Assembly: GCA_024278055.1 (NCBI GenBank)
Contig: JAJRTY010000167.1
Coordinates: forward strand, 30,990-94,989
Direction of reading: 5' to 3'
DNA: 64,000 nt
Origin: Alphaproteobacteria bacterium
GTDB taxonomy: Bacteria; Pseudomonadota; Alphaproteobacteria; Rhizobiales; JAJFHR01
Position numbers and translations under genes: made by a program. This document shows positions 11,534 to 21,939 of the stretch, piece by piece. Numbering within the stretch: position 1 is the first letter of the stretch; every line of letters begins with the position of its first letter. Under the pieces are notes generated by a model that did not search any database, was not told the DNA's origin, and saw only the letters and a list, made by a program, of their open reading frames with translations.

Positions 11534-13876
11534 ATGCCCATCGACCCGTTTGATCTTGGTTCTGTCGACGAAAGTGAAGCTGCCCGGCCTACCGGTGGCA
11601 TTGCTGCGCGCGCCATGGCCGCTGTCGAAGCACCCTACCTCAAAAAGCTCAATCGCGAACAACGCCGGGCGGTGGAAAATGTTGATGGTCCCTCGCTCAT
11701 TCTGGCCGGTGCCGGCACCGGCAAGACCCGGGTTTTAACCACGCGTCTGGCTCACATACTGCACACGCGCCGCGCCTGGCCGGGGCAGATCCTGGCGGTG
11801 ACCTTCACCAACAAAGCGGCACGCGAAATGAAAGAGCGCATTGGTGCCATCATTGGTGGTGTGGTTGAAGGCATGACCTGGCTTGGCACCTTTCATTCAA
11901 TTGGCGCTAAAATCCTGCGTCGTGATGCCGAACTGGTTGGCCTCAGGCCCGATTTCGCCATTCTTGACACCGATGACCAGATACGCCTGCTTAAACAGCT
12001 GATAAAAGCCGACGGCATTGACGAAAAACGCTGGCCCGCACGCCAACTGGCCGGTGAAATTGATGGCTGGAAAAACCGTGGTATTACGCCAGACAAAGTA
12101 AGTGCCGCTGACGCGCAATCCTATGCCAACGGCAAGGGTGTTGAGATATATGCCGAATATCAGGCGCGTCTGAAAATACTCAATGCCGCTGATTTTGGCG
12201 ATCTTCTGCTTGAATGCCTGCGATTGTTTCAGGAAAACCCCGATGTTCTTAGCGGGTATCGCGAGCGCTTCAAATATATGCTGGTGGATGAGTATCAGGA
12301 CACCAATGTGGCGCAATACCTGTGGCTGCGCCTGCTGGCTGGTAATGCCGGTAACATTGCCTGCGTTGGTGATGACGACCAGTCAATTTACGGGTGGCGC
12401 GGTGCGGAAGTTGACAATATCCTGCGCTTTGAAAAAGATTTCCCCGGTGCTCTTGTGGTGCGGCTGGAAGAAAACTACCGCTCAACCCCGCATATTCTCA
12501 ATGCCGCTTCAGGCCTCATTGGCCACAATCAGGGCCGCCTGGGCAAAACCCTGCGCACGTCTGAAACCGCAGGCGAGAAGGTTCAGGTTAAATCTGTCTG
12601 GGATGGCGAAGAAGAAGCCCGGAGCATTGCAGACGATATCGAAAACCTGCAACGCAACGACCACAGTCTCAATGAAATAGCCATTCTGGTGCGCGTCAGT
12701 TCGCTGATGCGTGAATTTGAAGACCGGTTCGTTACCCTTGGCCTGCCCTATCGTGTCATTGGCGGCCCGCGTTTTTATGAACGCCGTGAAATAAGAGATG
12801 GTCTCGCCTACCTCAAAGTCACCGCCCAGCCCGACAATGATCTGGCTTTTGAGCGTATCATCAACACGCCCAAACGCGGCCTTGGCAATGTCACCGTGCA
12901 AAAGCTGCATGAATTCGCCCGTGCGCAAGGCATATCATTAACCCGTGCGGCGCGCACATTGGTTGAAACCGACGAACTTTCCAAGGCCGCACGTAAATCT
13001 CTGGGCGAGCTTTTGGATAATTTTGCCCGCTGGCGTTCTCTCATTGACGGCCTGCCCCACACCGAGCTGGCCGAAATGATCCTGGATGAATCCGGTTACA
13101 CCGCCATGTGGCAAAATGACAAGGCAGCGGACACGCAAGGTCGCCTGGAAAATCTCAAGGAACTGGTCAATTCCATGGGGGAATTTGAAAACCTCGCCGG
13201 TTTTCTTGAGCATATTTCGCTGGTGATGGATGTGCAGACGGCTGAGACCAGCGATATGATCAACCTCATGACCCTGCATTCCGCCAAGGGTCTCGAATTT
13301 GACACGGTCTTTCTGCCCGGCTGGGAAGAAGGCCTGTTTCCCCATCAACGCGCGCTCGATGAAAGCGGCAGCGCCGGTCTCGAGGAAGAACGCCGTCTGG
13401 CCTATGTCGGCATTACGCGCGCGCGCAAACTGGCAAAGATCAGCTTCACTTCAAATCGCCGCATTCATAATCTGTGGCAATCCGCCATGCCGTCGCGTTT
13501 TTTGGATGAGCTGCCCGAAGCTGATGTGGACGTTGAAAGCGCTTCCGACACTTACGGCGGTGGCAGCTTTGGCCAGAGCCGGTTTAACGAAGATGTGTTT
13601 GAGGCCAATTACAATACCCCGGGCTGGCGTCGCGCCCAGTCACATCAAGCCGCAAACCCGGCACCCAAAAGCCGCTTTGGCTCCTCACCAGTGCTGGAGG
13701 GAGAACTGGTCGCTTCTGAATTTTCCGACACCAGCACCTACAGGTTGGGCGAGAGAATTTTCCACGACAAATTCGGCTATGGTGCCATTGCCGCAATAGA
13801 TGGCAACAAGCTGACCATTGACTTCGAAAAATCCGGTCGCAAGCGCGTACTCGATTCATTTGTGGCCCGTCATTAG
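11534..13876 (+). CDS. UvrD/PcrA-type ATP-dependent DNA helicase
   Basis: Walker A GAGTGKTRV, DEYQDTN, GDDDQSIYGWRGA, TLHSAKGLEFDTVFLPGWEEGLFP. Confidence 0.96.
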   Translation: MPIDPFDLGSVDESEAARPTGGIAARAMAAVEAPYLKKLNREQRRAVENVDGPSLILAGAGTGKTRVLTTRLAHILHTRRAWPGQILAVTFTNKAAREMKERIGAIIGGVVEGMTWLGTFHSIGAKILRRDAELVGLRPDFAILDTDDQIRLLKQLIKADGIDEKRWPARQLAGEIDGWKNRGITPDKVSAADAQSYANGKGVEIYAEYQARLKILNAADFGDLLLECLRLFQENPDVLSGYRERFKYMLVDEYQDTNVAQYLWLRLLAGNAGNIACVGDDDQSIYGWRGAEVDNILRFEKDFPGALVVRLEENYRSTPHILNAASGLIGHNQGRLGKTLRTSETAGEKVQVKSVWDGEEEARSIADDIENLQRNDHSLNEIAILVRVSSLMREFEDRFVTLGLPYRVIGGPRFYERREIRDGLAYLKVTAQPDNDLAFERIINTPKRGLGNVTVQKLHEFARAQGISLTRAARTLVETDELSKAARKSLGELLDNFARWRSLIDGLPHTELAEMILDESGYTAMWQNDKAADTQGRLENLKELVNSMGEFENLAGFLEHISLVMDVQTAETSDMINLMTLHSAKGLEFDTVFLPGWEEGLFPHQRALDESGSAGLEEERRLAYVGITRARKLAKISFTSNRRIHNLWQSAMPSRFLDELPEADVDVESASDTYGGGSFGQSRFNEDVFEANYNTPGWRRAQSHQAANPAPKSRFGSSPVLEGELVASEFSDTSTYRLGERIFHDKFGYGAIAAIDGNKLTIDFEKSGRKRVLDSFVARH

Positions 13877-13879
13877 CCC

Positions 13880-14760
13880 ATGAGTGTTCGTGTTGTATTT
13901 CCAAATCTTGATCAGCCCCAGGCCCATGCACTGGCGGAAATAGCCGAGGCCGCAGAACGCCTTGAAATTCTGGCTGTTGCAATTGATGAATATGATGAGG
14001 CAGCCAGCTGTGGTCGGTGTCGGTTTATTTTGATCACCCGCCACACCCCGCTGACGTTGATACGATTGCAACAATTGCCGCCGACGTACTCGATATTGCC
14101 CGACTGCCGTGGAAAATGAAAAATGTGCCGGATATCAACTGGGTGCAGAAATCTCTTGAAGGACTCACTCCAGTCCAGGCCGGTCGCTTTTTTGTCCATG
14201 GCTGTCATGATCGCCATTTACGCCCCGGCCATTCAATCGCCATTGAACTTGAGGCCGCCATGGCCTTTGGCTCGGGCCACCACGGCACCACCAAAGGGTG
14301 CCTCACCGCTTTTGATCACCTGTTAAAACAACGCCGTTTTAACCGTATCCTGGATGTCGGCACCGGCACCGGTATTCTGGCCATTGCTGCGGCCAGGGCT
14401 TTGAAAACCAAAATTGTCGCCAGCGACATAGACCCCGTCGCCGTTCGCCATGCCGCCGAAAATGCCCGTCACAATGGCGTCAAAGCCTATGTGAAAACGC
14501 TTGAAAGCAGCGGGTTAAACCATTCCGAAATCAGAAAGAATGCTCACTATGATCTGATTTTTGCCAATATACTTGCCCGCCCGCTGGCAGGCATGGCTTT
14601 AAATATCGCCGCCAGTGCCGCACCGGGTGCAGAGATAATTCTGTCGGGTATTTTACCCCGGCAATCGATGTTTGTTGAACGGGCTTACCGCGCCCACGGG
14701 TTTGTCGTCGCCAGAAGATATAGTCTTGAAAACTGGATTACTCTGAGCCTGCACAAATGA
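13880..14760 (+). pseudogene. prmA: ribosomal protein L11 methyltransferase, split by an apparent frameshift near 14009
   Basis: N-terminal part (MSVRVVFPNLDQPQAHALAEIAEAAERLEILAVAIDEYDEAAS) is in frame 2 and the rest (WSVSVYFDHPP...VQKSLEGLTPVQAGRFFVHG...FGSGHHGTTKGCL...LDVGTGTGILAIAAA) is in frame 1; ORF track shows two overlapping ORFs. Confidence 0.8.
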
Positions 14761-14766
14761 ATAAAA

Positions 14767-14798
14767 AAGAGGTGCTGCGGAAACCCGCAACACCTCTT
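14767..14798 (-). terminator. intrinsic terminator hairpin, T-tract on the minus strand
   Basis: AAGAGGTGCTGCGG-AAAC-CCGCAACACCTCTT stem with one wobble; minus strand continues CTCTTTTTTAT, so it fits termination of the minus-strand small gene. Confidence 0.8.
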
Positions 14799-14892
14799 GA
14801 AACTCGACGCAATACAAATTTTACTGGTTTACAAACGCAATACTGATTCGCTTGTTTACAGCAGGTGAGTATTCGAATTATTAACGCCGCAA

Positions 14893-15069
14893 TTATTTGC
14901 TGTCATAATTTCTCGTGTCAGATGTAAGCGCGGCCAGCCGGTATTTGGCGGTTTCCAGCCGGGCTTCAATCATTTTCGATAAAAGTGTTTTACCGAAAGA
15001 CCTTAGCCTGATTTTCAACTCGTCCAGTTTAAGTTCAAAACCGGGTTGAGCCTGTGCAACATGTGCCAT
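14893..15069 (-). CDS. small protein of unknown function (58 aa), not in supplied ORF track
   Basis: MAHVAQAQPGFELKLDELKIRLRSFGKTLLSKMIEARLETAKYRLAALTSDTRNYDSK; AAGGA Shine-Dalgarno just upstream, terminator downstream. Confidence 0.6.
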   Translation of the reverse strand: MAHVAQAQPGFELKLDELKIRLRSFGKTLLSKMIEARLETAKYRLAALTSDTRNYDSK

Positions 15070-15218
15070 TTATTATCCTTTTAATTACTCTCAGATGCAG
15101 ATTTCGCCTCTGAATTATTCTGTTGGGCTATAAATAAGGCTGTTGGGAAAAACGAGTACCCCGTTTTTTCGCACCACTGGGTTGCACAAGACGCATGGGC
15201 CGCATAGAACGTGGGACT

Positions 15219-17039
15219 ATGTTTCAGACCTTTGAAGATATCTGCGATCCCTCAAAAGCAAAATCTCGCGTGGCCCGGTTAAGAGCGGTGCTTAAAAAGC
15301 AAAACCTTGACGGTTTCTGGGTGCCGCACACCGATGAGCATCAAAGTGAATATCTGCCCCCCCATGCTGAACGCCTCTATTGGCTCACCGGCTTTAGCGG
15401 CTCGGCCGGAGCCGCCATTGTGCTGGCAAAAAAGGCGGCAATCTTCACCGACGGGCGCTACACAATTCAGATTGCCGAACAAGTTGACCCTCAGGTTTTT
15501 GAAATTCAGCACCTGATTGAACAACCACCGCTTAAATGGCTGGAAAAAAACCTCAAAAAAGGCCAGCGCCTGGGCTTTGATCCTCAATTGCATTCGCAAG
15601 CCAGCGCCGAGCAACTGAACCAGGTTTGCAAAAAACTTGGTGCCCGACTGATTGCCGTAAAATCCAATCCGATTGATGCAATCTGGTCAGACCAACCAGC
15701 CCGGCCTCGCGGCCAGGTCGTTCCTCATCTGCTTAAATACGCTGGCGAACCTGCGGCAAAAAAACTCGCCCGGATGGCCGGAGCTTTGCGGACAAAAGGT
15801 GAGGATGCCGTGATCATTACCCTCGCCGACAGCCTGTGCTGGGCTTTTAACATTCGCGGAAACGACGTTGCCCATACGCCCGTGGTTTTGGGGCACGCCA
15901 TCATAAAGGCACGCGGCAAGCCTGAGATTTTTTTGAGCCCCGACAAGGTTTCAGGCCGCGCCAGATCATATCTTGAGAAAATCGCAACCCTGAAGTCGGA
16001 CGACAAGTTGGCGGCCGCTCTGGACAGGCTGGGTAAAAACCGAAAAACCGTGCGCCTTGATGCCCAGACCGCCTCGTTTGCAATTTACGATCGCCTCAGT
16101 AAAGCCGGTGCCTCAATTGTCAACGCGCAAGACCCTGTAATTGCGCTTAAAGCCATCAAAAACAAAACTGAAATAGACGGTGCCCGCACCGCCCATATCC
16201 GTGATGCCGCTGCTTATTGCCGTTTTTTAATGTGGCTCGATCATCAAAAACCCGCCAACAGGCTCAACGAGATTTCGGTGGCCAAAAAGCTCGAGGAATT
16301 TCGCCTGCAAACCGGCGCGTTACGCGATATCAGTTTTGACACAATTTCCGCCTTCGGCCCCAATGGCGCCATCTGCCACTATCGTGTCACTGAGGCCAGC
16401 AATCTGACCTTCAAAAACAACGCCCTGTATCTGATTGATTCAGGCGCGCAATATCTCGACGGCACCACCGACATCACCCGCACCATCGCCATTGGCCGGG
16501 CCAGCGCTGAAATGCGTAAAAATTTCACCCTGGTGCTCAAAGGCCATATTGCCCTGGCGCAAGCCATCTTTCCGCCAGGTACAACCGGCAGCAATCTCGA
16601 TGTTTTAGCCTGCGCACCCTTGTGGGCCAAAGGGCTCGATTTCGACCACGGCACCGGCCACGGTGTCGGCAGCTACTTAAGTGTACACGAAGGCCCCCAG
16701 CGCATTTCAAAGGCCCCCAGCCGGGTAAGCCTGAAACCCGGCATGATACTGTCCAATGAACCGGGGTATTACAAAGCCGGTCACTATGGCATCAGAATTG
16801 AAAACCTGGTTGTCGTCACCGAACTGGAAAAAATACCGGGCAGCGATCAAAATATGCTGGGGTTCGAGACCATAAGCTGGGCTCCCATTGATCGATCTTT
16901 GATCAACACAAAACTGCTGAGCCCGGCAGAACTCAAATGGCTGAACGATTACCATGGCGAGGTTTACCGCAAAACCTCTCCCCAGTTGGATCGTGCAGAA
17001 AAAAACTGGCTCAAACAGGCCTGCGCACGCCTGGACTAA
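15219..17039 (+). CDS. aminopeptidase P family protein (Xaa-Pro aminopeptidase)
   Basis: YLTGFSGSAGAAIVL, metal-site regions LIDSGAQYLDGTTDITRTI, GTGHGVGSYLSVHEGPQ, SNEPGYY. Confidence 0.94.
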   Translation: MFQTFEDICDPSKAKSRVARLRAVLKKQNLDGFWVPHTDEHQSEYLPPHAERLYWLTGFSGSAGAAIVLAKKAAIFTDGRYTIQIAEQVDPQVFEIQHLIEQPPLKWLEKNLKKGQRLGFDPQLHSQASAEQLNQVCKKLGARLIAVKSNPIDAIWSDQPARPRGQVVPHLLKYAGEPAAKKLARMAGALRTKGEDAVIITLADSLCWAFNIRGNDVAHTPVVLGHAIIKARGKPEIFLSPDKVSGRARSYLEKIATLKSDDKLAAALDRLGKNRKTVRLDAQTASFAIYDRLSKAGASIVNAQDPVIALKAIKNKTEIDGARTAHIRDAAAYCRFLMWLDHQKPANRLNEISVAKKLEEFRLQTGALRDISFDTISAFGPNGAICHYRVTEASNLTFKNNALYLIDSGAQYLDGTTDITRTIAIGRASAEMRKNFTLVLKGHIALAQAIFPPGTTGSNLDVLACAPLWAKGLDFDHGTGHGVGSYLSVHEGPQRISKAPSRVSLKPGMILSNEPGYYKAGHYGIRIENLVVVTELEKIPGSDQNMLGFETISWAPIDRSLINTKLLSPAELKWLNDYHGEVYRKTSPQLDRAEKNWLKQACARLD

Positions 17040-17503
17040 CCCCAGTAACGACCCGATGTGGCAATTCCTATGACAATCAGGCCCAGGACCAGATTGATGG
17101 CGACGATCTGGCGGATGGTATTGAGGTTTTTAGCCGCAAGCGGCCAGTCCTGATTGCCAACCGCTGTTTTGAAACGGCGATAGGGAATAAAATAAAGCAC
17201 GGCAAAAAGGGCAATCATAATCCAGCCGACGCCATTCATTATATGAACATTTAAACCCACATTGGCAGAGCCGCCATAGACACTGACAATGAGGAAATTA
17301 CCCGTCAGCGGCAGGGCTGCAGCAACAATCCACACCCAGACGAAAAAACGCCGGAACACCTGATCCCACAGTTGCAAACGCTGCGGTGGCTCAAGCTGCC
17401 CTAAAGAAGGCCTGAGGCAGATATAGGCAAAAAACATCCCGCCAACCCATATGGCGGCACTCAAGCCGTGAACGGCAATGGTCAAGGCAATTAAGTTAAA
17501 CAT
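17036..17503 (-). CDS. CopD-like multi-TM membrane protein
   Basis: LTIAVHGLSAAIWVGGMFFAYICLRPSLG... four predicted TM helices. Confidence 0.7.
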   Translation of the reverse strand: MFNLIALTIAVHGLSAAIWVGGMFFAYICLRPSLGQLEPPQRLQLWDQVFRRFFVWVWIVAAALPLTGNFLIVSVYGGSANVGLNVHIMNGVGWIMIALFAVLYFIPYRRFKTAVGNQDWPLAAKNLNTIRQIVAINLVLGLIVIGIATSGRYWG

Positions 17504-17691
17504 GGGCCTGTTCCTTCTTTTCCAATCTTACAGCACAATAAGCGTTGGATTCTGATGCGACATTTTCTCCTGCAAGACTTAAGGAGTGCGTTAAACGCAT
17601 GGCTGCCTTGCGTACTCATCATTGCTGTATTTACCATTTCCCCACATAATGCCACCTTATAAAGCACTATTCCTTTTGGGCAATCATTCAG

Positions 17692-18606
17692 GTGTCATCA
17701 ACAACAATAAAATCCGGGGACAAAACCCTGCAAGGCATCGGCTGGATGATCCTGACCGGTCTGTTGTTTGTCACTGTTACCGGCATAGTGCGTCACCTGG
17801 GCTCACAACTACCTGCTGTTGAGGCAGCCTTTTTGCGCTATGCTATTGGACTATTATTGATTTCGCCCGCATTTTTGCGCCTGCGTCATCACCGTCCCAG
17901 TGCCGCAAACATGAAATTTTATGCCGGACGCGGTCTGGTCCACGGCATCGCTGTTATGTTGTGGTTCTATGCCATGGCACGGATCCACATCGCAGAAGTC
18001 ACAGCCATTGGCTATATCTCGCCGATTTTCGTCACTTTGGGAGCGGCTTTTTTCCTCAAGGAAAAGGTTCAGTTTCGTCGAATAATGGGTGTAGGCTTTG
18101 GCTTTATCGGTGCTTTGATTATCCTGCGCCCCGGTTTTGAAACCATAAATCTTGGTCAACTGGCCCAGCTTGCCGCCGCCCCGCTGTTTGCCACATCCTT
18201 CCTCATGGCAAAAAAGATGACTGACAAAAACGACCCCGCAATCATCGTCGCCATGTTGACATTGTTCTGTACGCTCGTTCTGCTTCCCGGCGCCATTCTG
18301 CAATGGCGTACACCAAGTATAGACGAACTTATGTGGCTGACACTGACCGCCATTGTCGCCACCACAGGTCATTACACCTTGACCCAGGCCTTCAAGGCCG
18401 CGCCGATTACTGTCACTCAGCCGATTGCATTCTTGCAACTGGTGTGGGCCATGTTGCTGGGAATGTTTGTCTTTGGCGAACCGCTTGATTTTTATGTTAT
18501 GCTCGGTGGCGGTGTCATCGTCGCAGCAGCCACCTATATTTCGCATCGCGAAGCTGTCATCGCACGCAAACAAATTACACCACCGGCACCCGCCACCAAA
18601 TTGTAA
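17692..18606 (+). CDS. DMT-superfamily (EamA) transporter
   Basis: Ten-TM pattern; [41 protein letters not shown]. Confidence 0.9.
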   Translation: MSSTTIKSGDKTLQGIGWMILTGLLFVTVTGIVRHLGSQLPAVEAAFLRYAIGLLLISPAFLRLRHHRPSAANMKFYAGRGLVHGIAVMLWFYAMARIHIAEVTAIGYISPIFVTLGAAFFLKEKVQFRRIMGVGFGFIGALIILRPGFETINLGQLAQLAAAPLFATSFLMAKKMTDKNDPAIIVAMLTLFCTLVLLPGAILQWRTPSIDELMWLTLTAIVATTGHYTLTQAFKAAPITVTQPIAFLQLVWAMLLGMFVFGEPLDFYVMLGGGVIVAAATYISHREAVIARKQITPPAPATKL

Positions 18607-18632
18607 AATCGATCCCTTGCAAAAAAGAACAG

Positions 18633-19397
18633 ATGAATATGGTCCACAATAACAAAATTGCCCTTATAACCGGTGCCGGTTCAGGCATTGGAAAGCATAC
18701 CGCACTGGCTTTTCTGGCTCACGATTATACCGTAATCCTGAGTGGCAGGCGCATTGCCCCCCTGAAAGCGGTGATTGAACAGGCCAATGTGGCCGATGAC
18801 CGTGCCGTTGCCATATCGTGCGATGTTTCTGACCCGCTTTCTGTTTCCGCCCTGTTTGCACAAATCGAACAGCTTTATGGACGCCTGGACGTGTTATTCA
18901 ACAATGCCGGTGTCAATGTTCCCACCGTCGAAATTGGTGATCTGACGTTTGAGCAATGGAAAACCGTCATCGACATTAACCTCAACGGGGCATTTCTGTG
19001 TACTCATGCAGCCTTTAACCTGATGCGCAAACAAGACCCGCAAGGCGGCCGCATCATCAACAACGGTTCGATTTCAGCCCATGTACCGCGACCGGGCTCG
19101 GCTCCCTATACCGCCTCCAAACACGCCATAACCGGCCTCACCCGGTCCACATCGCTTGATGGCCGCGCCTACAACATTGCCTGTTCTCAAATCGATATCG
19201 GCAACGCCGCATCTGAAATGACCACAAGAATGGCTGAAGGCATTCTCCAACCCAATGGTACCATGGCACCGGAGCCAACCATGGATGTCAGACACGTGGC
19301 AAATGCCGTGGTCAATATGGCCGAACTGCCGCTGGATACCAACATTCAGTTCATGACGATCATGGCCACAAATATGCCATATATTGGGCGTGGGTAG
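18633..19397 (+). CDS. SDR family oxidoreductase
   Basis: [33 protein letters not shown]. Confidence 0.92.
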   Translation: MNMVHNNKIALITGAGSGIGKHTALAFLAHDYTVILSGRRIAPLKAVIEQANVADDRAVAISCDVSDPLSVSALFAQIEQLYGRLDVLFNNAGVNVPTVEIGDLTFEQWKTVIDINLNGAFLCTHAAFNLMRKQDPQGGRIINNGSISAHVPRPGSAPYTASKHAITGLTRSTSLDGRAYNIACSQIDIGNAASEMTTRMAEGILQPNGTMAPEPTMDVRHVANAVVNMAELPLDTNIQFMTIMATNMPYIGRG

Positions 19398-19450
19398 GCC
19401 GAATACCAACGCCGCCGCTCCCGGTACTGAAAAACATCCTTCAGGACTCA

Positions 19451-21067
19451 ATGTTTAAACCATTTTTTCTCACCCACCGGGCTGTTTCCATCTCGCAACT
19501 GATTGTCCTGACCGCAATCTTTATCACCCTGTTTGCCAACATATCGTTTTTTTCAAACGCATTGGAAGTCTATCCTCTTTCGCTAAAAAACGGAATTTTT
19601 CTGGCCTCTTTGGCGATGGTTTCGATTCTGTCCCAGATATTCCTGTACTCAATTTTCAGCCACCGCCTGATCCTCAAACCCGTATTGATCTTCTTCCTGC
19701 TTGTCAGCTCCATCACCGGGTATTTCATGGATCAATATGGCATTGTGATCGATGAAGACATGATCAACAATATCCTCAAAACCGACGCCGCAGAAGTGCG
19801 CGACCTGATCAACCTGAAACTGGGGCTTTATGTCGTGTTTCTCGGTGTGCTGCCGTCATTTTTGGTTTTTCGTCTGAAGCTGGATTTTGACAGTGACATC
19901 AGGGAAATATTCAATCGCCTGAAGCTGGTTTTTGTATCTCTCGCCATATTGTTGACGGTCACCTTGCCACTGAGCGCACAATATGCGTCTTTCCTGCGCG
20001 AGCACAAGCCTCTGAGATATTATTTCAATCCGGGTTTTGCAGTTTATTCCACCGCCAGCTTTATTGCACCTTCTCTAAAAAACCCGACACTTCCTTTCCG
20101 CAACATTGGCAAAGATGCAAAAATACCCAAATCAGATATTAACCGTGAGCTGGTTGTCATGGTGGTTGGGGAAACAGCGCGCGCCGATCATTTTTCACTC
20201 AACGGCTACGAGCGCCAAACCAATCCGTTGCTGGCCCGCGAAAAAATCATAAACTTCCCCGACTTCTGGTCGTGCGACACCTCAACGGCTGCCTCTGTGC
20301 CCTGCATGTTTTCGCAACAGACGCGCAAACAATATAGCCGCAGATCGGCTAACTCCACCGACAATCTGCTTGATGTCCTCAACCGTGCCGGGGTTAACGT
20401 ATTGTGGCGTGACAATAATTCCAGCTCCATAGGGGTCGCGGATCGCGTAACATACGAAAATTTAAAGTCCCGTGACAACAACCCCGTTTGCGATACCGAA
20501 TGTCGCGATGTCGGTATGCTGGCCAATCTTCAGGACTATATAAATGGCCGTGCCACTGGTGATATTTTTATCGTCCTGCATCAGATGGGCAATCATGGGC
20601 CCGCTTATTACCAGCGTTACCCCGCAGCCTTCAGAAAATTCACCCCGACTTGTGATACCAACGAATTGAGTGCCTGCAGCTCGAAACTGTTGAACAACAG
20701 TTATGACAATGCAATTCTTTACACCGATTATTTCCTTTCCGAAGTTATTAAGCTTCTGAAACAAAATGACGATAGATTCGAAACCGTAATGTTTTACGCC
20801 AGTGATCATGGCGAATCTCTGGGCGAAAATGGTATCTATCTGCACGGACTTCCCTATTTCCTTGCACCCGATGCCCAAAAACATGTCCCGGCCCTGATGT
20901 GGTTCGGCAAAAACTCAGATGCCGAGCGCCTGAAAAATATAGAAACCAAAAAACTGACCCGCCTGTCGCACGACAATATTTTCTCAACAATTCTGGGGCT
21001 TTTCGAGATAGATTCCGGGGTCTACGACAGCAAACTCGATATACTTGATGTTGCTGCAGAGGAATGA
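19451..21067 (+). CDS. phosphoethanolamine--lipid A transferase (EptA-like, sulfatase fold)
   Basis: VVMVVGETARADHFSLNGYERQTNPLL, DTSTAASVPCMFS, HQMGNHGPAYYQRYP, ASDHGESLGENGIYLHG. Confidence 0.92.
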   Translation: MFKPFFLTHRAVSISQLIVLTAIFITLFANISFFSNALEVYPLSLKNGIFLASLAMVSILSQIFLYSIFSHRLILKPVLIFFLLVSSITGYFMDQYGIVIDEDMINNILKTDAAEVRDLINLKLGLYVVFLGVLPSFLVFRLKLDFDSDIREIFNRLKLVFVSLAILLTVTLPLSAQYASFLREHKPLRYYFNPGFAVYSTASFIAPSLKNPTLPFRNIGKDAKIPKSDINRELVVMVVGETARADHFSLNGYERQTNPLLAREKIINFPDFWSCDTSTAASVPCMFSQQTRKQYSRRSANSTDNLLDVLNRAGVNVLWRDNNSSSIGVADRVTYENLKSRDNNPVCDTECRDVGMLANLQDYINGRATGDIFIVLHQMGNHGPAYYQRYPAAFRKFTPTCDTNELSACSSKLLNNSYDNAILYTDYFLSEVIKLLKQNDDRFETVMFYASDHGESLGENGIYLHGLPYFLAPDAQKHVPALMWFGKNSDAERLKNIETKKLTRLSHDNIFSTILGLFEIDSGVYDSKLDILDVAAEE

Positions 21068-21826
21068 TCAGGCCAATGCCTGATAGAGCATCCTGAGAGC
21101 CAGCAGCGTCAGGACAATGTTAAAGACGGTTTTGAATTTTTCTTCAGGAATACGCCACAGGATTGCACGCCCGGCCAGGGCACCAAAAAAGCCCGACACC
21201 AGCATGGCAATCAACAGACCAATCCACGGCGTGTAGATGAAGCCCAAAATGCCAAGGGCTAGAATCTTAAAACCATGCTGCAAAACCATAATGGCGGCAT
21301 GGGTCGAGACCAGTTGCTGGCGCGTCAATTCAGAGCGCGGTAGAAAAGCAGCTGTTATCGGTCCTGAAGCACCAATGAACATGGAGGCAGATGAGGCAAT
21401 CACACCGCCAAAAAACAGGGATCCTTTGCCGCTGCTAAAATTTTTCAGCTTTGGCGCCCACACACTATAGAGAATGAACACACCCATGATGGTTTGCAGC
21501 ACGCTGAGAGGCAACGACACCACCACCTGAGAGGCCACAAGCGTGCCCAAAAGCCCGCCAACGGAAAACCAGATAAAAATTGTGACAACCAGGTCTTTGC
21601 GTAACAAAAAAGCCCGACTGGCATTGTTGGCGGCCTGCGTTACCCCATGCACCGGAACAATAGCTGCCACCGGCATAATATTGGCCATAATCGCCAACAT
21701 CGCCAACCCGCCACCGATGCCCACAGCTGTGGTAATACCGGCCGTCAAAAAACTGGCCCCAATTAGTAAAACAGTTGTCGTCAGTGACAGGTCAGCGGGA
21801 ATCAGTGCCCCATAAAAAAATTCCAT
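21068..21826 (-). CDS. sulfite exporter TauE/SafE family protein
   Basis: Multi-TM with GIGGGLAMLAIMANIMPVAAIVPVHGVTQAANNASRAFL. Confidence 0.85.
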   Translation of the reverse strand: MEFFYGALIPADLSLTTTVLLIGASFLTAGITTAVGIGGGLAMLAIMANIMPVAAIVPVHGVTQAANNASRAFLLRKDLVVTIFIWFSVGGLLGTLVASQVVVSLPLSVLQTIMGVFILYSVWAPKLKNFSSGKGSLFFGGVIASSASMFIGASGPITAAFLPRSELTRQQLVSTHAAIMVLQHGFKILALGILGFIYTPWIGLLIAMLVSGFFGALAGRAILWRIPEEKFKTVFNIVLTLLALRMLYQALA

Positions 21827-21939
21827 GCGCTATTCAGTTGGTTTAAGCGGAAATAAACAACCCCGTATGACTATTCTTCTGGTGGTAATTCAAAAACCAA
21901 CAGAATTCCCCGTATTTTTACTCATATCATTTCCTCCGG

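Noticed and set aside
12183-12680. 165-aa plus-strand ORF inside uvrD
   Set aside because: Alternate-frame ORF within a conserved helicase gene.
17854-18573. 239-aa minus-strand ORF
   Set aside because: Antisense to a clear EamA transporter; composition (His/Gln/Cys-rich) is typical of a shadow ORF.
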